A stretch of DNA of 24,941 bases from Acidimicrobiales bacterium (GTDB lineage Bacteria > Actinomycetota > Acidimicrobiia > Acidimicrobiales > Acidimicrobilacustridaceae). Below, one piece after another: positions 1 to 7,136 of this stretch. The translations under genes and the position numbers were made by a program. Every line of letters starts with the position of its first letter. Within the stretch, counting starts at the first letter, position 1. The DNA lies in NCBI GenBank assembly GCA_023261915.1, contig JALRFT010000212.1, positions 1 through 24,941 on the forward strand, in the 5' to 3' direction. Under the pieces are notes generated by a model. The model saw only the letters and a program-made list of their open reading frames with translations. It did not search any database and was not told the origin of the DNA.

Positions 1-1024
1 CCCAGATCGTCGTGATCCACTTCGGATCATCATCGATGAATGCCGCTCGGACCTGAGCCCGAACGGTGTCCCCGGCGGGACTCTGGGGATCCCCGTGTGA
101 CCACAGCCAGGCGTCAGCCCTCAGGGAGTCGAGGACGGTGACGGGGTCGACGGTCCCAAACTCGAGGGCGGTCGACGTGATCTCGACGTCCGGGAGGAGT
201 GCGTCGATCCGGTCGAGGGCGTCTCCGCTGAGGAGCACACTGACCGAATCGCTGTCCGCTGCGGACTTGACGTGGGGCCACAAGGCATTGGCGCGCATCG
301 CAGCGGGGTGGTCGGCGGGGTGATGGATGATGTACTCCCCGTGGCCCCAAGGCCCAAGGCCGGTGTGCACGTCGATGAGGATCAGGCGTGAACACGCCGT
401 CAGCTCCGACGTCAGCCACGTCGTGAGCCAGTGGTTCGACCATGTGGGACCGTCGCCACCGTAGAAGAGGCCTTCGGGGTGGCGATACTGCCCGCGGCTC
501 ACTGCCCGTTGCAGTTCGACGGGGCCAAGGCGCTGCAGGTGCTCGCCTAGGGCGGTGAGGGTGGCCGCTCGGGTTTCGGCGTCCCATCGCTTCGGGACGA
601 GTATCTCTGCCAACTCGTCGTAGTCGTCGTTGTGGGGGACAGGCTGATCCCAGTCGACAAAGTTCCGATTCAGATCAACGTTGTCCTCGTTCACCCGGCG
701 CACCCAGGCAAAACCGAACGGATTGAGGGCATGGATCATCACGACCCGGGTGTCGTCAGGCCTGGTGTCGGAACAGTGGGTCAGCCAGTTGGTCTGCACT
801 GCCGAACCGCAGTACCCCTCCACACCGTGCGTACCTGACATGACGAGGACGACGTCGTCGGCATCGTCGGGTCCGAGACTCGCCACGTCGATACCGAGTT
901 CAGCCCCGTTGGGGCCTGCCAGCGGGTGAGGATGGTGGGACACGGCGGCCCCGGCATCGGTGGCGGCATCGAGGAACTTCTGTCGGGCCTCGGGGTAGGT
1001 CGTCGAGAGGGTAGGAGCAGTCAT
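1..1024 (-). CDS. DUF2817 / M14-like zinc peptidase family protein (3' end outside window)
   Basis: The reading frame runs from ATG at 1024 to the window edge without a stop, giving about 341 residues; the C-terminus is missing. The N-terminus reads MTAPTLSTTYPEARQKF. Carboxypeptidase-like zinc-site features are visible: SGTHGVEG near residue 65 (candidate His and Glu ligands) and IDVHTGLGPWGHGEY near residue 220 (candidate third His). Between them lies NPFGFAWVRRVNEDNVDLNRNF, where the DLNRNF stretch is typical of M14 metallopeptidases and DUF2817. No signal peptide is seen, so a cytoplasmic metal-dependent amidohydrolase or peptidase is likely; the substrate cannot be told. It diverges from the TauD-type gene with only 62 bp between the starts. 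I see no good Shine-Dalgarno or TAnnnT hexamer at the expected distance, so the exact start is less certain than the family. Confidence 0.85.
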   Translation of the reverse strand, partial: MTAPTLSTTYPEARQKFLDAATDAGAAVSHHPHPLAGPNGAELGIDVASLGPDDADDVVLVMSGTHGVEGYCGSAVQTNWLTHCSDTRPDDTRVVMIHALNPFGFAWVRRVNEDNVDLNRNFVDWDQPVPHNDDYDELAEILVPKRWDAETRAATLTALGEHLQRLGPVELQRAVSRGQYRHPEGLFYGGDGPTWSNHWLTTWLTSELTACSRLILIDVHTGLGPWGHGEYIIHHPADHPAAMRANALWPHVKSAADSDSVSVLLSGDALDRIDALLPDVEITSTALEFGTVDPVTVLDSLRADAWLWSHGDPQSPAGDTVRAQVRAAFIDDDPKWITTIW

Positions 1025-1074
1025 GGAACGGTCTTGGCCCCGGGTGTCGGTGGAGGTGTGGGTGCTGGCACGAG

Positions 1075-1080
1075 TACGTT
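1075..1080 (+). promoter_or_regulatory. -10 hexamer for leaderless TauD-type gene
   Basis: TACGTT lies six bases before the ATG at 1087. With the usual spacing, transcription would begin at or next to the A of the start codon, so the mRNA would have no 5' leader. There is no purine-rich Shine-Dalgarno upstream, which agrees. No convincing -35 is seen. Confidence 0.55.
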
Positions 1081-1086
1081 ACCCAA

Positions 1087-1926
1087 ATGCCATCTCTGGA
1101 TTTCGTGCCCGTCTCCGGGGTGCTCGGCGCACTCGTCGACGGAGTTGACCTTTCCGAAGGGCTCGACGATGCGACCGTTGAGTCACTGCAGGCGGCACTT
1201 GTCGAGCACCACGTGCTGTTCTTTCGCAACCAGTCCTTGACTCCGCAACAGCAGATCGCCTTTGGGTCCCGGTTCGGCCCTCTTGGTTCGCATCCCTTCG
1301 TGGGGGGCATGGCCGATCATCCCGAGGTCATTGAGGTCATCACCGAACCCGATGATCGGGTGAACTTCGGCGGTGGCTGGCACACCGACGTCACGTTCCT
1401 CGAGCGCCCCGACCTCGGCTCAGTGCTCTACGCCGTCGAGGTGCCGCCGGTCGGTGGTGACACCCTCTTCGCTGATCAGCACGCCGCCTGGGACGCGCTG
1501 TCGGACAACATGAAGGAATTCCTCGACGGGCTCGTGGCTGTGCACTCACCGGGTATGCAGTACGGCGAAGGTGGCTATTCGACGAAGTCCCGATCGATCG
1601 CCACCCGCGATGCCGACGGTGCCGTCGTCACCTCGGTGGAACACCCCGTCGTGCGCACCCATCCCGTCTCGGGCCGGAAGGGTTTGTACGTCAACCGGGC
1701 CTTCACCACGCGCATTCGCGGCTTGCACTACGACGAGTCGGCAATGCTGCTCGACTTCCTTTTCCGCCATGCGGTGGAGGAACGGTTCACCTGTCGATTC
1801 GCATGGGAGCCAGGGTCGGTGGCGATGTGGGACAACCGCAGTGTGCAGCACTTCGCGCTCTATGACTACCGCGGTCACCGCCGCCACATGCGCCGGGTCA
1901 CGATCTCGGGCGACCGGCCCTTCTGA
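1087..1926 (+). CDS. TauD/TfdA-type Fe(II)/2-oxoglutarate-dependent dioxygenase
   Basis: A 279-residue enzyme, close to the length of E. coli TauD. TauD-type enzymes hydroxylate a substrate (taurine in E. coli) using Fe(II), O2 and 2-oxoglutarate in the cytoplasm. The facial triad and the 2-oxoglutarate Arg are present: H99 and D101 in GGGWHTDVTF, H255 in SVQHFALYDY and R270 in HMRRVTISGD. These numbers are the same as those described for E. coli TauD. Other TauD-like blocks are HPVVRTHPVSGRKGLYVN, FTTRI and MWDNRSVQH. The position just before WHTD is Gly where E. coli TauD has the substrate-contacting Asn, so the substrate may not be taurine, and no sulfonate transporter lies nearby. The start fits a leaderless promoter (TACGTT, six bases, ATG). 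Confidence 0.88.
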   Translation: MPSLDFVPVSGVLGALVDGVDLSEGLDDATVESLQAALVEHHVLFFRNQSLTPQQQIAFGSRFGPLGSHPFVGGMADHPEVIEVITEPDDRVNFGGGWHTDVTFLERPDLGSVLYAVEVPPVGGDTLFADQHAAWDALSDNMKEFLDGLVAVHSPGMQYGEGGYSTKSRSIATRDADGAVVTSVEHPVVRTHPVSGRKGLYVNRAFTTRIRGLHYDESAMLLDFLFRHAVEERFTCRFAWEPGSVAMWDNRSVQHFALYDYRGHRRHMRRVTISGDRPF

Positions 1927-1962
1927 CCTGCCCACCTGAGGGCGATGGTCGAGCAGGCGCAG

Positions 1963-1968
1963 TACCGT
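1963..1968 (+). promoter_or_regulatory. -10 hexamer for leaderless esterase gene
   Basis: TACCGT followed by exactly six bases and ATG at 1975. This spacing supports the ATG at 1975 over the in-frame ATG at 1945, and the protein from 1975 begins directly with a lipoprotein signal peptide. No -35 was recognised. Confidence 0.5.
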
Positions 1969-1974
1969 GGGCGC

Positions 1975-2931
1975 ATGGCGCGTGCGCTCTCAGTGCAACG
2001 ATGTGTGGCCATCCTCGTCGGCTCGGTTGTTCTCGCTGCGGGATGTGGCACGGGGCAGACCGAGAGCGGGTCAGGGACCAGTCCGTTGGCATCGCCGGTC
2101 CCGGTAAATGAAGCCGGGTGCCGTGCCGAGCCAATCGGACCCACGACCTATCGGTATGTTGACCGAGCGGGTGTGAACCCGGCACTGACCAGCCTTGATG
2201 TGTACCTTCCCGCCGGTTGCGACCCGGTGCCGGTGGTTGTTTGGGTGCACGGCGGCGGATGGCGGGCGGGGAGCAAGTCGTCGGACTCGACGAGGACGAA
2301 GGCCGCGTGGGCCAATCAGCAGGGTTTGGCGCTCGTGGCGTTGAACTACCGACTGTCGACCCCCGGTGCCGGGGTGGTGTGGCCTGACCACAGTGATGAT
2401 GTCGCTGCTGGTCTCTCATGGATTGGCCGAGAGGGACCAGCACTCGGACTCGATCCCTCTTCAGTGGTGTTGATCGGTCATTCGGCCGGTGCGCATCTTG
2501 TCACCCTGGCGGTCACCAACGCCGAGCTGGTTGAGGCGGCTGGATTGGGCGGCGGACTTCGCTGCGTCGTTGCCCTCGACAGCGCCTCCTTCGATCTTGC
2601 GACCAGTCGAGCCAATTCCACTGGCCTGGTAGCCAACGCCTTCGGGTCCGACCCCAAGGTCATCGCTGAGGCTTCCCCCCTCGTCCAGGTGGTAGCGGGT
2701 GGACCGGTCACGGTGCCGCTGCTGGTCGTGACGAGAGGGCCGGCAGTCTGGATGGCGGCGGCGGAGACCTTTGTCGACGCCGTCAATACGGCCGGTGGAT
2801 CAGCGACCCTGGTGGAGGCAAACCCTTACAGCCATGGCGAGGTGAACAACCAACTGGGTGCCGAGGGGGAGGAACTGGTGACCACACCCGTGACCCGATT
2901 CGTTACGGACTGTCTGAACCTTCCGCGCTGA
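1975..2931 (+). CDS. Exported alpha/beta-hydrolase (esterase/carboxylesterase-like) lipoprotein
   Basis: 318 residues. Residues 1-24 form a lipoprotein signal with a hydrophobic core (VAILVGSVVLAAG) and a lipobox LAAGC, so the mature protein should be lipid-anchored outside the membrane. The rest is an alpha/beta-hydrolase of the hormone-sensitive-lipase/BD-FAE type: LDVYLPAGC, the oxyanion HGGGWRAG, and the nucleophile elbow GHSAGAHL. A candidate acid and the His (NPYSHGEV, near the C-terminus) complete the likely triad. It would hydrolyse an ester outside the cell; the substrate is unknown. I chose the start at 1975 from the signal peptide and the leaderless promoter; an in-frame ATG at 1945 would add ten residues. 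It ends 12 bp before the convergent DinB gene. Confidence 0.85.
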   Translation: MARALSVQRCVAILVGSVVLAAGCGTGQTESGSGTSPLASPVPVNEAGCRAEPIGPTTYRYVDRAGVNPALTSLDVYLPAGCDPVPVVVWVHGGGWRAGSKSSDSTRTKAAWANQQGLALVALNYRLSTPGAGVVWPDHSDDVAAGLSWIGREGPALGLDPSSVVLIGHSAGAHLVTLAVTNAELVEAAGLGGGLRCVVALDSASFDLATSRANSTGLVANAFGSDPKVIAEASPLVQVVAGGPVTVPLLVVTRGPAVWMAAAETFVDAVNTAGGSATLVEANPYSHGEVNNQLGAEGEELVTTPVTRFVTDCLNLPR

Positions 2932-2948
2932 GGGGGCTTCTGCTCAGC
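2927..2948. terminator. Possible bidirectional terminator hairpin between convergent genes
   Basis: A 6-bp inverted repeat, GCTGAG (2927-2932) and CTCAGC (2943-2948), with a 10-base loop, spans both stop codons of the convergent esterase and DinB genes. There is no T tract, so a terminator role is inferred from position. Confidence 0.35.
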
Positions 2949-3510
2949 TCGTCATGCCGCCGAGACCGACGAAACTGCGGGCCAGTTCGATCTCTCCCAT
3001 GTGGCGCAATCCGTGCTGGTACATCCAGCATTCGGTGGCGTCGAGCACCGTGATGCCCTCGGGCCCGGCCACCCGGGCGCTGTAGGTTGACGCGATCTGA
3101 TCGGGGAACGGCCGGGGAACGACGATGCGTTCGAGTTCGTCGGGATCAATGGTGGTGAGCCAGGCCTCGGTCCGATCGAAGACGGTGCGCTGGTAGGTGC
3201 AGAACTCTTCGTAGTTCCCGATGCGCTGCGCCATCATCTCGTCCACAGTTCGGTGCTTGCCGTGGTCGTTCACTTCCACCTGCACCCGTTCCTGCCAGCT
3301 CTCATCCCAAACCGGCGGCACACCGGTGATGAGCATGAAGGAGGCATCCTCCATGTTCGTGTAGTGGAACAGGGAGAAGGCGATGGGCAAGGTCCCGGCT
3401 CGCTCGACGTGGTTCACATGAGCGAGGTCCATGGTGCTCGTTGCCTGGTAGTACAGCCCATGCATCGTCGCCATCCGGCGCCGAAGCGAGTCAATGAGCA
3501 GATCGTGCAT
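2944..3510 (-). CDS. DinB-superfamily four-helix protein
   Basis: 188 residues. The pattern matches DinB/YfiT-like metalloproteins: an N-terminal helix with a His in a LFHYTNMED segment, a middle helix (DEMMAQRIGNYEEFCTYQRTVFDRTEAWL) and a C-terminal YQHGLRHMGEIELARSFVGLGGM, where the spaced His residues usually bind a divalent metal. Members act as thiol-dependent S-transferases (bacillithiol or mycothiol) or have unknown roles; the substrate here cannot be assigned. The start has a clear AGGAG Shine-Dalgarno (AGGAGTTTTCCCATG) and, upstream, the best sigma70-type promoter in the window, so it is probably transcribed alone. Confidence 0.75.
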   Translation of the reverse strand: MHDLLIDSLRRRMATMHGLYYQATSTMDLAHVNHVERAGTLPIAFSLFHYTNMEDASFMLITGVPPVWDESWQERVQVEVNDHGKHRTVDEMMAQRIGNYEEFCTYQRTVFDRTEAWLTTIDPDELERIVVPRPFPDQIASTYSARVAGPEGITVLDATECWMYQHGLRHMGEIELARSFVGLGGMTS

Positions 3511-3555
3511 GGGAAAACTCCTGGTGAGTGTCGGCAGGCTGTCACTGCCCAGCGC

Positions 3556-3584
3556 ACCCTAGGCACGCCCCTGTTGAAGGTCAA
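3556..3584 (-). promoter_or_regulatory. Sigma70-type promoter of the DinB gene
   Basis: On the minus strand TTGACC (3584-3579) and TAGGGT (3561-3556) are separated by exactly 17 bases. The predicted start near 3549 gives a leader of about 39 nt that ends in an AGGAG site before ATG 3510. This is the only promoter here with a near-consensus -35. Confidence 0.65.
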
Positions 3585-3594
3585 TCGTTCCAAC

Positions 3595-5544
3595 TCAGGG
3601 CACGAAGCCGCGTCGGCATCCGAGCAGGGTGTTGGCAGACCCCGTGGCCACGTTCATCCCGAACACGCAGACGTCGTGACCGCCCCGACTGAGGTTGTCG
3701 ATCGTGACGGAGAATCCGTGGCGGTCTCCGTAACCCTGATACGCAGCAGCGACGTCAGGTCGGGACCCTCCGGCCAGACTGATGGCGCCGAATCTGCCGT
3801 CAACGTAGACGTGCACGCTGGCTGGATCGGTCATGTCCGGGTCGATGACCCAACCGGACACCGTGGCACGACCCGGGCCAGTCACGATGGCCTCGAAGTT
3901 GCCGAAGGGGTCGCCGCCGGGTGTGAGGAATCGCCGGCAACCGAGCAGTGGATTCGAAGTTCCTCCGTCGACGTTGATGGCATAGGCGCACGCGGTGTGT
4001 ACGCCGGCGACCAGACCACCGAGCGAGAAGCGGAATCCATGGTCGGCTCCGAAGCCGGGGTGTACCCGAGCTACGTCGAGGCGGGGAAGGCTTGCCTCGG
4101 TACTCTGCGCCCACCGGCCATCGATGTAGAGGTGGACGTCAACGGGACTCGGGGTATCGGGGTCGATGGTCCACCCCGAGATCCACAGCGGTACGAGGCC
4201 ACCGGGTCCGACCGCCTCGAGGTTCCCAAAGGGGTCACCAGTTCGAACCGTCACGGTCCGACATCCCAGGCCCACCGGGTTTGCTGTCGAAGCGTCACTG
4301 GCGAACACACACACGGTGTGGACACCACCGCTGATATCGGGAGCAAGAAGCGAGAATCCGTGGCGGTCGCCGTACTCGGGATAGACACGAGCGACATCTG
4401 GTCGGGCGACATTGGCAGTGGCGCTGGCTCGCCGCACTCCGTCGACGGTGACCGCAATCTGGGTGGGGTCGGCCGTGTCGGGGTCGATGGCCCAACCGGA
4501 GATTGCGATGGCTCGCGGCCCGTCTTGTTTCGCCAATTCAATGTTTCCGAAGGGCTGATGGGTGACGAGGTGTTGGCGACATGCCGTCATCACAGGCTGG
4601 CCGTTGTGACCGGTGACCGTCAGGCAGATCCGTATCGAGCCGTCAGCGGTTGGCGTGGGTAACGTCACTGAGTACCCATGGTTGGGTCCGGCCTCAGGGA
4701 AGACTCTGGCAACGTCGGGCCGATAGCCGTTGGCAAGACCTGTCACGGATGAGCCTCCGGCGATGGAAGCCTTGACTTCCAGTTGGTCCTGAGGTGTGTC
4801 GGCGTCGAACGTCCAGCCCGCCACCGTGATACCTCCCGGTGTGGTCCTCGTGACGTCGATTGTTCCCCGCACGTTCCGGTTGGTGAAGGCGGCTCCGAGA
4901 GCATTGAGGCCATTGCGATCGCCTGACCGGTAGGAGGTCATGTCGGGAAGCACGCTGTTCCACATCACCTGCATGGTGTCGCCGTAGGGGTCGTCGTAGT
5001 GACCCAGCCCCATGGCGTGACCCATCTCGTGCAGAAGCACCGCCGCCTCGTAGCCACTCCCGAGAAGATCACGCTTCATTTCAACCACGGCATTGGTCAC
5101 CACCCCAAACCCGCCCGCAGTGGCGACCGCATTACTGGCACACCCTGCCGCCGCCGGGCCGCACACCGTGACGGTGGGCACTCGGACCACGATCTCGTCG
5201 GCTGTGGGTGCTGCCGTCGTGTCGGGTCCGATGAGCACACCAGCCCCCGATGCGTCGTTGATTTGTCTGACGATCTCGGCCACGAGGGTGCGAACACTTG
5301 CTGGCGTGTCGGGTGCCATCCTGACGACTCGGCCGACCCGGGTGGCATTCACTCCGGCCATGAACCAAAAGCCGTCACCTTCAGCGGGGACCGCCGGAGC
5401 GCTCACTGCTGTCGCCGGCGTGGCGGTCAGCTCGATGGCAGAAGCCGATGAAGGGGTGAGGACGGCAGCAAGGAACCAGACGAGGATGACGGCCAGACGC
5501 CGGGGCGCAGACCTTCCCGGGCGACCCGGAGATGACGCAACCAT
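3595..5544 (-). CDS. Secreted metzincin-type zinc metalloprotease with four C-terminal repeats
   Basis: 649 residues from ATG 5544. A basic N-terminus (GRPGRSAPRR) and hydrophobic stretch ending SSASA form a signal peptide. The catalytic site HEMGHAMGLGH (H172, E173, H176, H182) followed by YDDPYGDTMQVMW, with a probable Met-turn, is a matrixin-like metzincin signature. After it come four repeats of about 105 residues, each with G-W-x-I/F-D-x-D-T, a VDG strand, RPDVAR-YP-YG-HGF, a GGVHTVC block and a LGCR ending; three begin PFGN. Such repeats are common in exported actinobacterial proteins and probably form beta domains for binding or spacing. An alternative GTG start at 5610 would place a strong hairpin inside the coding region; the ATG at 5544 has AGGAG only two bases upstream. 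The protein probably acts on an extracellular or cell-surface target; the neighbouring LPxTG protein is a possible partner (inference). Confidence 0.82.
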   Translation of the reverse strand: MVASSPGRPGRSAPRRLAVILVWFLAAVLTPSSASAIELTATPATAVSAPAVPAEGDGFWFMAGVNATRVGRVVRMAPDTPASVRTLVAEIVRQINDASGAGVLIGPDTTAAPTADEIVVRVPTVTVCGPAAAGCASNAVATAGGFGVVTNAVVEMKRDLLGSGYEAAVLLHEMGHAMGLGHYDDPYGDTMQVMWNSVLPDMTSYRSGDRNGLNALGAAFTNRNVRGTIDVTRTTPGGITVAGWTFDADTPQDQLEVKASIAGGSSVTGLANGYRPDVARVFPEAGPNHGYSVTLPTPTADGSIRICLTVTGHNGQPVMTACRQHLVTHQPFGNIELAKQDGPRAIAISGWAIDPDTADPTQIAVTVDGVRRASATANVARPDVARVYPEYGDRHGFSLLAPDISGGVHTVCVFASDASTANPVGLGCRTVTVRTGDPFGNLEAVGPGGLVPLWISGWTIDPDTPSPVDVHLYIDGRWAQSTEASLPRLDVARVHPGFGADHGFRFSLGGLVAGVHTACAYAINVDGGTSNPLLGCRRFLTPGGDPFGNFEAIVTGPGRATVSGWVIDPDMTDPASVHVYVDGRFGAISLAGGSRPDVAAAYQGYGDRHGFSVTIDNLSRGGHDVCVFGMNVATGSANTLLGCRRGFVP

Positions 5545-5568
5545 TGCTCCTGAGGATGGCGGCGCGCC

Positions 5569-5608
5569 GAGGGCACCGACAGTGACATCAGTCGCCGTCG
5601 GTGCCCTC
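5569..5608. terminator. Strong 40-bp hairpin between LPxTG gene and metalloprotease gene
   Basis: Perfect 12-bp arms, GAGGGCACCGAC (5569-5580) and GTCGGTGCCCTC (5597-5608), continue after one mismatch into a further 5 pairs (one G-U) around an ATCA loop. It lies 53-92 nt after the LPxTG stop and 25 nt before the protease ATG. There is no T tract on either side, so it could be a T-less terminator, an RNA-stability or processing element, or a partial terminator that lowers expression of the second gene. Confidence 0.6.
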
Positions 5609-5660
5609 ACCGCTCTATGACTTGCTTCAGAGTGACGTGCTATCGGTCACCCCGTGGACA

Positions 5661-6734
5661 TCAGGCCGATGCTCGACGTCGTTGCAGGAGCCAGAGGCCG
5701 CCGCCGGCAGCCATGAGTCCAAGGCCGGCCACGATGAACGGCCCACCGTCGGGGCCACCCGTGCGGGGCAGCTCAGTGGTGGTTGTCGCATAGGGCGTCG
5801 CCAACGCCGTCTCTACCTGGCGCTCGACGAAGACCGGGGTCACCACCTCAACGGTCGATGGGGTGGTGGTCGGCACAGTGCTCACCGGTGTGGTGGTGCT
5901 GGTGGTCTCCGTACTGACGGGACTGGTCGTTGTCGTGGTGTCCTCGGTCGTCGTTGTGGTGTCGAGGGTGGTGCTGGTGGTTTCAGTGGTGACCGGGTTG
6001 GTGGTGGTCGTCGTGTCCTCGGTCGTCGTAGTGGACTCCGATGTCGTCGTTGTGGTGTCCTCGGTCGTCGTTGTGGTGTCGAGGGTGGTGCTGGTGGTTT
6101 CGGTGGTGACCGGGTTGGTGGTGGTCGTCGTGTCCTCGGTGGTCGTGGTGGACTCCGATGTCGTCGTCGAGCTGTCCGTTGTGGTGGTGGTGCTCTCAGA
6201 TGTTGACGTTGACGTATCCGCCGTCGTACTCGTCGTTGAGGACGTCACGCTCCCACATGGCGGGTGACTGATTACGAAGTTGTTGAACTCGGTCACCGTC
6301 GTCCCTGCGGGGAAGGTCATCGTTGCCGAGTTGATGGTGAATGGTCCACCCGACTGGTTGGTCGTCGAATCGATGAAGTGGGCCGTCTTGCTCGAAGCGT
6401 CGGTGAAAACCGCCGAGCCGGTGCTGCCATTGCTGAAATTCAGCGTGATGGGCCCAAAGTCGGATCCAGTCAGGCCGCTTCCAGTGGATTCGACGCCATT
6501 CATGATGATGTGCCAACCGTCGCGTGACTCGTCGCAACCTCCCACGGTTGATGAGTAGGGAGTGTTGTTGACCGAGACCATGGTGCCTGGCCCAACTGAC
6601 ATAGCCCCCGCCGAAGTCGGGATGACGAGCGCCACGAGCGCAAGAATTGCCCCCGTGACGAAAATGGCTGCCGGGCCGAAAGCCCGACGCACAGCGCCGG
6701 GCGGCTGATGCATTGATGATGATTCTGTGGGCAT
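5661..6734 (-). CDS. LPxTG-anchored cell-surface protein with Thr/Ser-rich repeat stalk
   Basis: 357 residues from ATG 6734. A signal peptide (residues 1-44) ends PTSAGA. Residues 45-160 form a small exported domain with two Cys (GGCDES and HPPCGS), which I do not recognise. Residues of about 165-290 are almost only Thr, Ser, Glu, Asp, Pro and Val, including two nearly identical 39-residue units, a typical extended and possibly glycosylated stalk. The C-terminus has a sortase signal: LPRTGG (from residue 322), a hydrophobic helix (FIVAGLGLMAAGGGLWLL) and QRRR. It is probably linked to the cell wall by a sortase, none of which is encoded here. The start is set by AAGGAGG at 6747-6741; an upstream in-frame start at 6761 would lie inside the hairpin leader. 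It is the first gene of a possible two-gene unit with the protease. Confidence 0.85.
   Translation of the reverse strand: MPTESSSMHQPPGAVRRAFGPAAIFVTGAILALVALVIPTSAGAMSVGPGTMVSVNNTPYSSTVGGCDESRDGWHIIMNGVESTGSGLTGSDFGPITLNFSNGSTGSAVFTDASSKTAHFIDSTTNQSGGPFTINSATMTFPAGTTVTEFNNFVISHPPCGSVTSSTTSTTADTSTSTSESTTTTTDSSTTTSESTTTTEDTTTTTNPVTTETTSTTLDTTTTTEDTTTTTSESTTTTEDTTTTTNPVTTETTSTTLDTTTTTEDTTTTTSPVSTETTSTTTPVSTVPTTTPSTVEVVTPVFVERQVETALATPYATTTTELPRTGGPDGGPFIVAGLGLMAAGGGLWLLQRRRASA
5941..6174. repeat. Two tandem 117-bp units in the Thr-rich stalk
   Basis: The segment 5941-6057 is repeated almost exactly at 6058-6174, differing at only a few bases. The unit is 39 codons, so it keeps the frame and encodes the TTT/TTSES/TTED/NPVTTETTSTTLD stalk pattern. 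Identity at the base level suggests recent duplication, and copy number may vary between strains. Confidence 0.8.
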
Positions 6735-6926
6735 GGGTCGCCTCCTTCGCTGGAGGCGCAACCCGATTCATCGGGACAACCGGTGCCACTGGCACCGTGC
6801 CGTCCGTATGGACGGGTCGCACCTCGTGGATGTGGTGCGACGTGCCCTCCCCAGGTTTCCCACGACCGGCCTGCAGTGCCGACGCAGTTCACGTCACTGC
6901 GGTCCCCGGTCGTGGTCTGGGACCAC
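6735..6926 (-). promoter_or_regulatory. Structured multi-hairpin 5' leader of the LPxTG gene
   Basis: Reading the minus strand from the predicted start near 6926, consecutive inverted repeats fill the leader. In plus coordinates these are 6912-6917/6921-6926 (6 bp), 6906-6915/6860-6869 (10 bp) enclosing 6883-6888/6896-6901 (6 bp), 6816-6823/6834-6841 (8 bp), 6800-6805/6810-6815 (6 bp), 6781-6787/6791-6797 (7 bp), 6762-6766/6771-6775 (5 bp) and 6739-6745/6752-6758 (7 bp). All arms are perfect matches. The first two helices share bases 6912-6915, so they are mutually exclusive, and the last helix contains the Shine-Dalgarno. This suggests a switch in RNA structure that controls translation. I do not recognise a known riboswitch consensus. 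Confidence 0.65.
6739..6758 (-). promoter_or_regulatory. Shine-Dalgarno-sequestering hairpin
   Basis: Arms CGCCTCC (6739-6745) and GGAGGCG (6752-6758) pair perfectly over 7 bp with a 6-base loop. On the minus strand the start-proximal arm holds AAGGAGG (6747-6741), the Shine-Dalgarno of the LPxTG gene. Folded, it would block ribosome binding seven bases before the ATG at 6734. Confidence 0.65.
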
Positions 6927-6931
6927 AAACG

Positions 6932-6937
6932 ACCGTA
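6932..6937 (-). promoter_or_regulatory. Candidate -10 of the LPxTG gene leader
   Basis: TACGGT on the minus strand predicts transcription start near 6925, exactly where the first hairpin of the leader begins. The -35 region 17 bases upstream (TTTCAC) is weak. Confidence 0.4.
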
Positions 6938-7079
6938 GCGAGGTCGGTGTGCGGGTGAAATGCCGAAGCGGTTACAGCGCAGTGTCGGCTCGGTGTCGGG
7001 CGTGACAACGGTCGCACCCCGCGCCCCGACGGTGATCGTCGTTGGCTGTGGTGCACTAGGTCACGTCTGATGGATGCGA

Positions 7080-7119
7080 CCACTGGCAGTGAGTGCAGGT
7101 CTCACCTGCGCGGCAGTGG
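7080..7119. repeat. Nested inverted repeat upstream of the nitroreductase gene
   Basis: Outer arms CCACTG (7080-7085) and CAGTGG (7114-7119) enclose GCAGGT (7095-7100), loop CTC and ACCTGC (7104-7109). It could be a terminator, an operator or a leader hairpin; nothing decides between these. Confidence 0.4.
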
Positions 7120-7136
7120 GTGGAGTGCCATGCTTA

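Noticed and set aside
3556..3584. MerR/SoxR-type regulated promoter at the DinB gene
   Set aside because: The spacer is 17 rather than 19-20 bases and there is no good dyad across it; it reads as an ordinary promoter.
3253..4662. Long plus-strand open frame (469 codons) opposite the metalloprotease
   Set aside because: It lies wholly antisense to the DinB gene and protease repeats, both strongly supported by motifs, and its product is repetitive only because the opposite strand is.
5863..6267. Val-rich plus-strand open frame
   Set aside because: It is the complement of the Thr-rich stalk; the pattern is GTG/GTC complementing CAC/GAC-type Thr codons, not a real protein.
6735..6926. Known riboswitch (c-di-GMP-I, c-di-AMP ydaO, cobalamin, SAM)
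   Set aside because: The segment GGGAAACC caught the eye, but the conserved cores of these classes are not visible, so no class is claimed.
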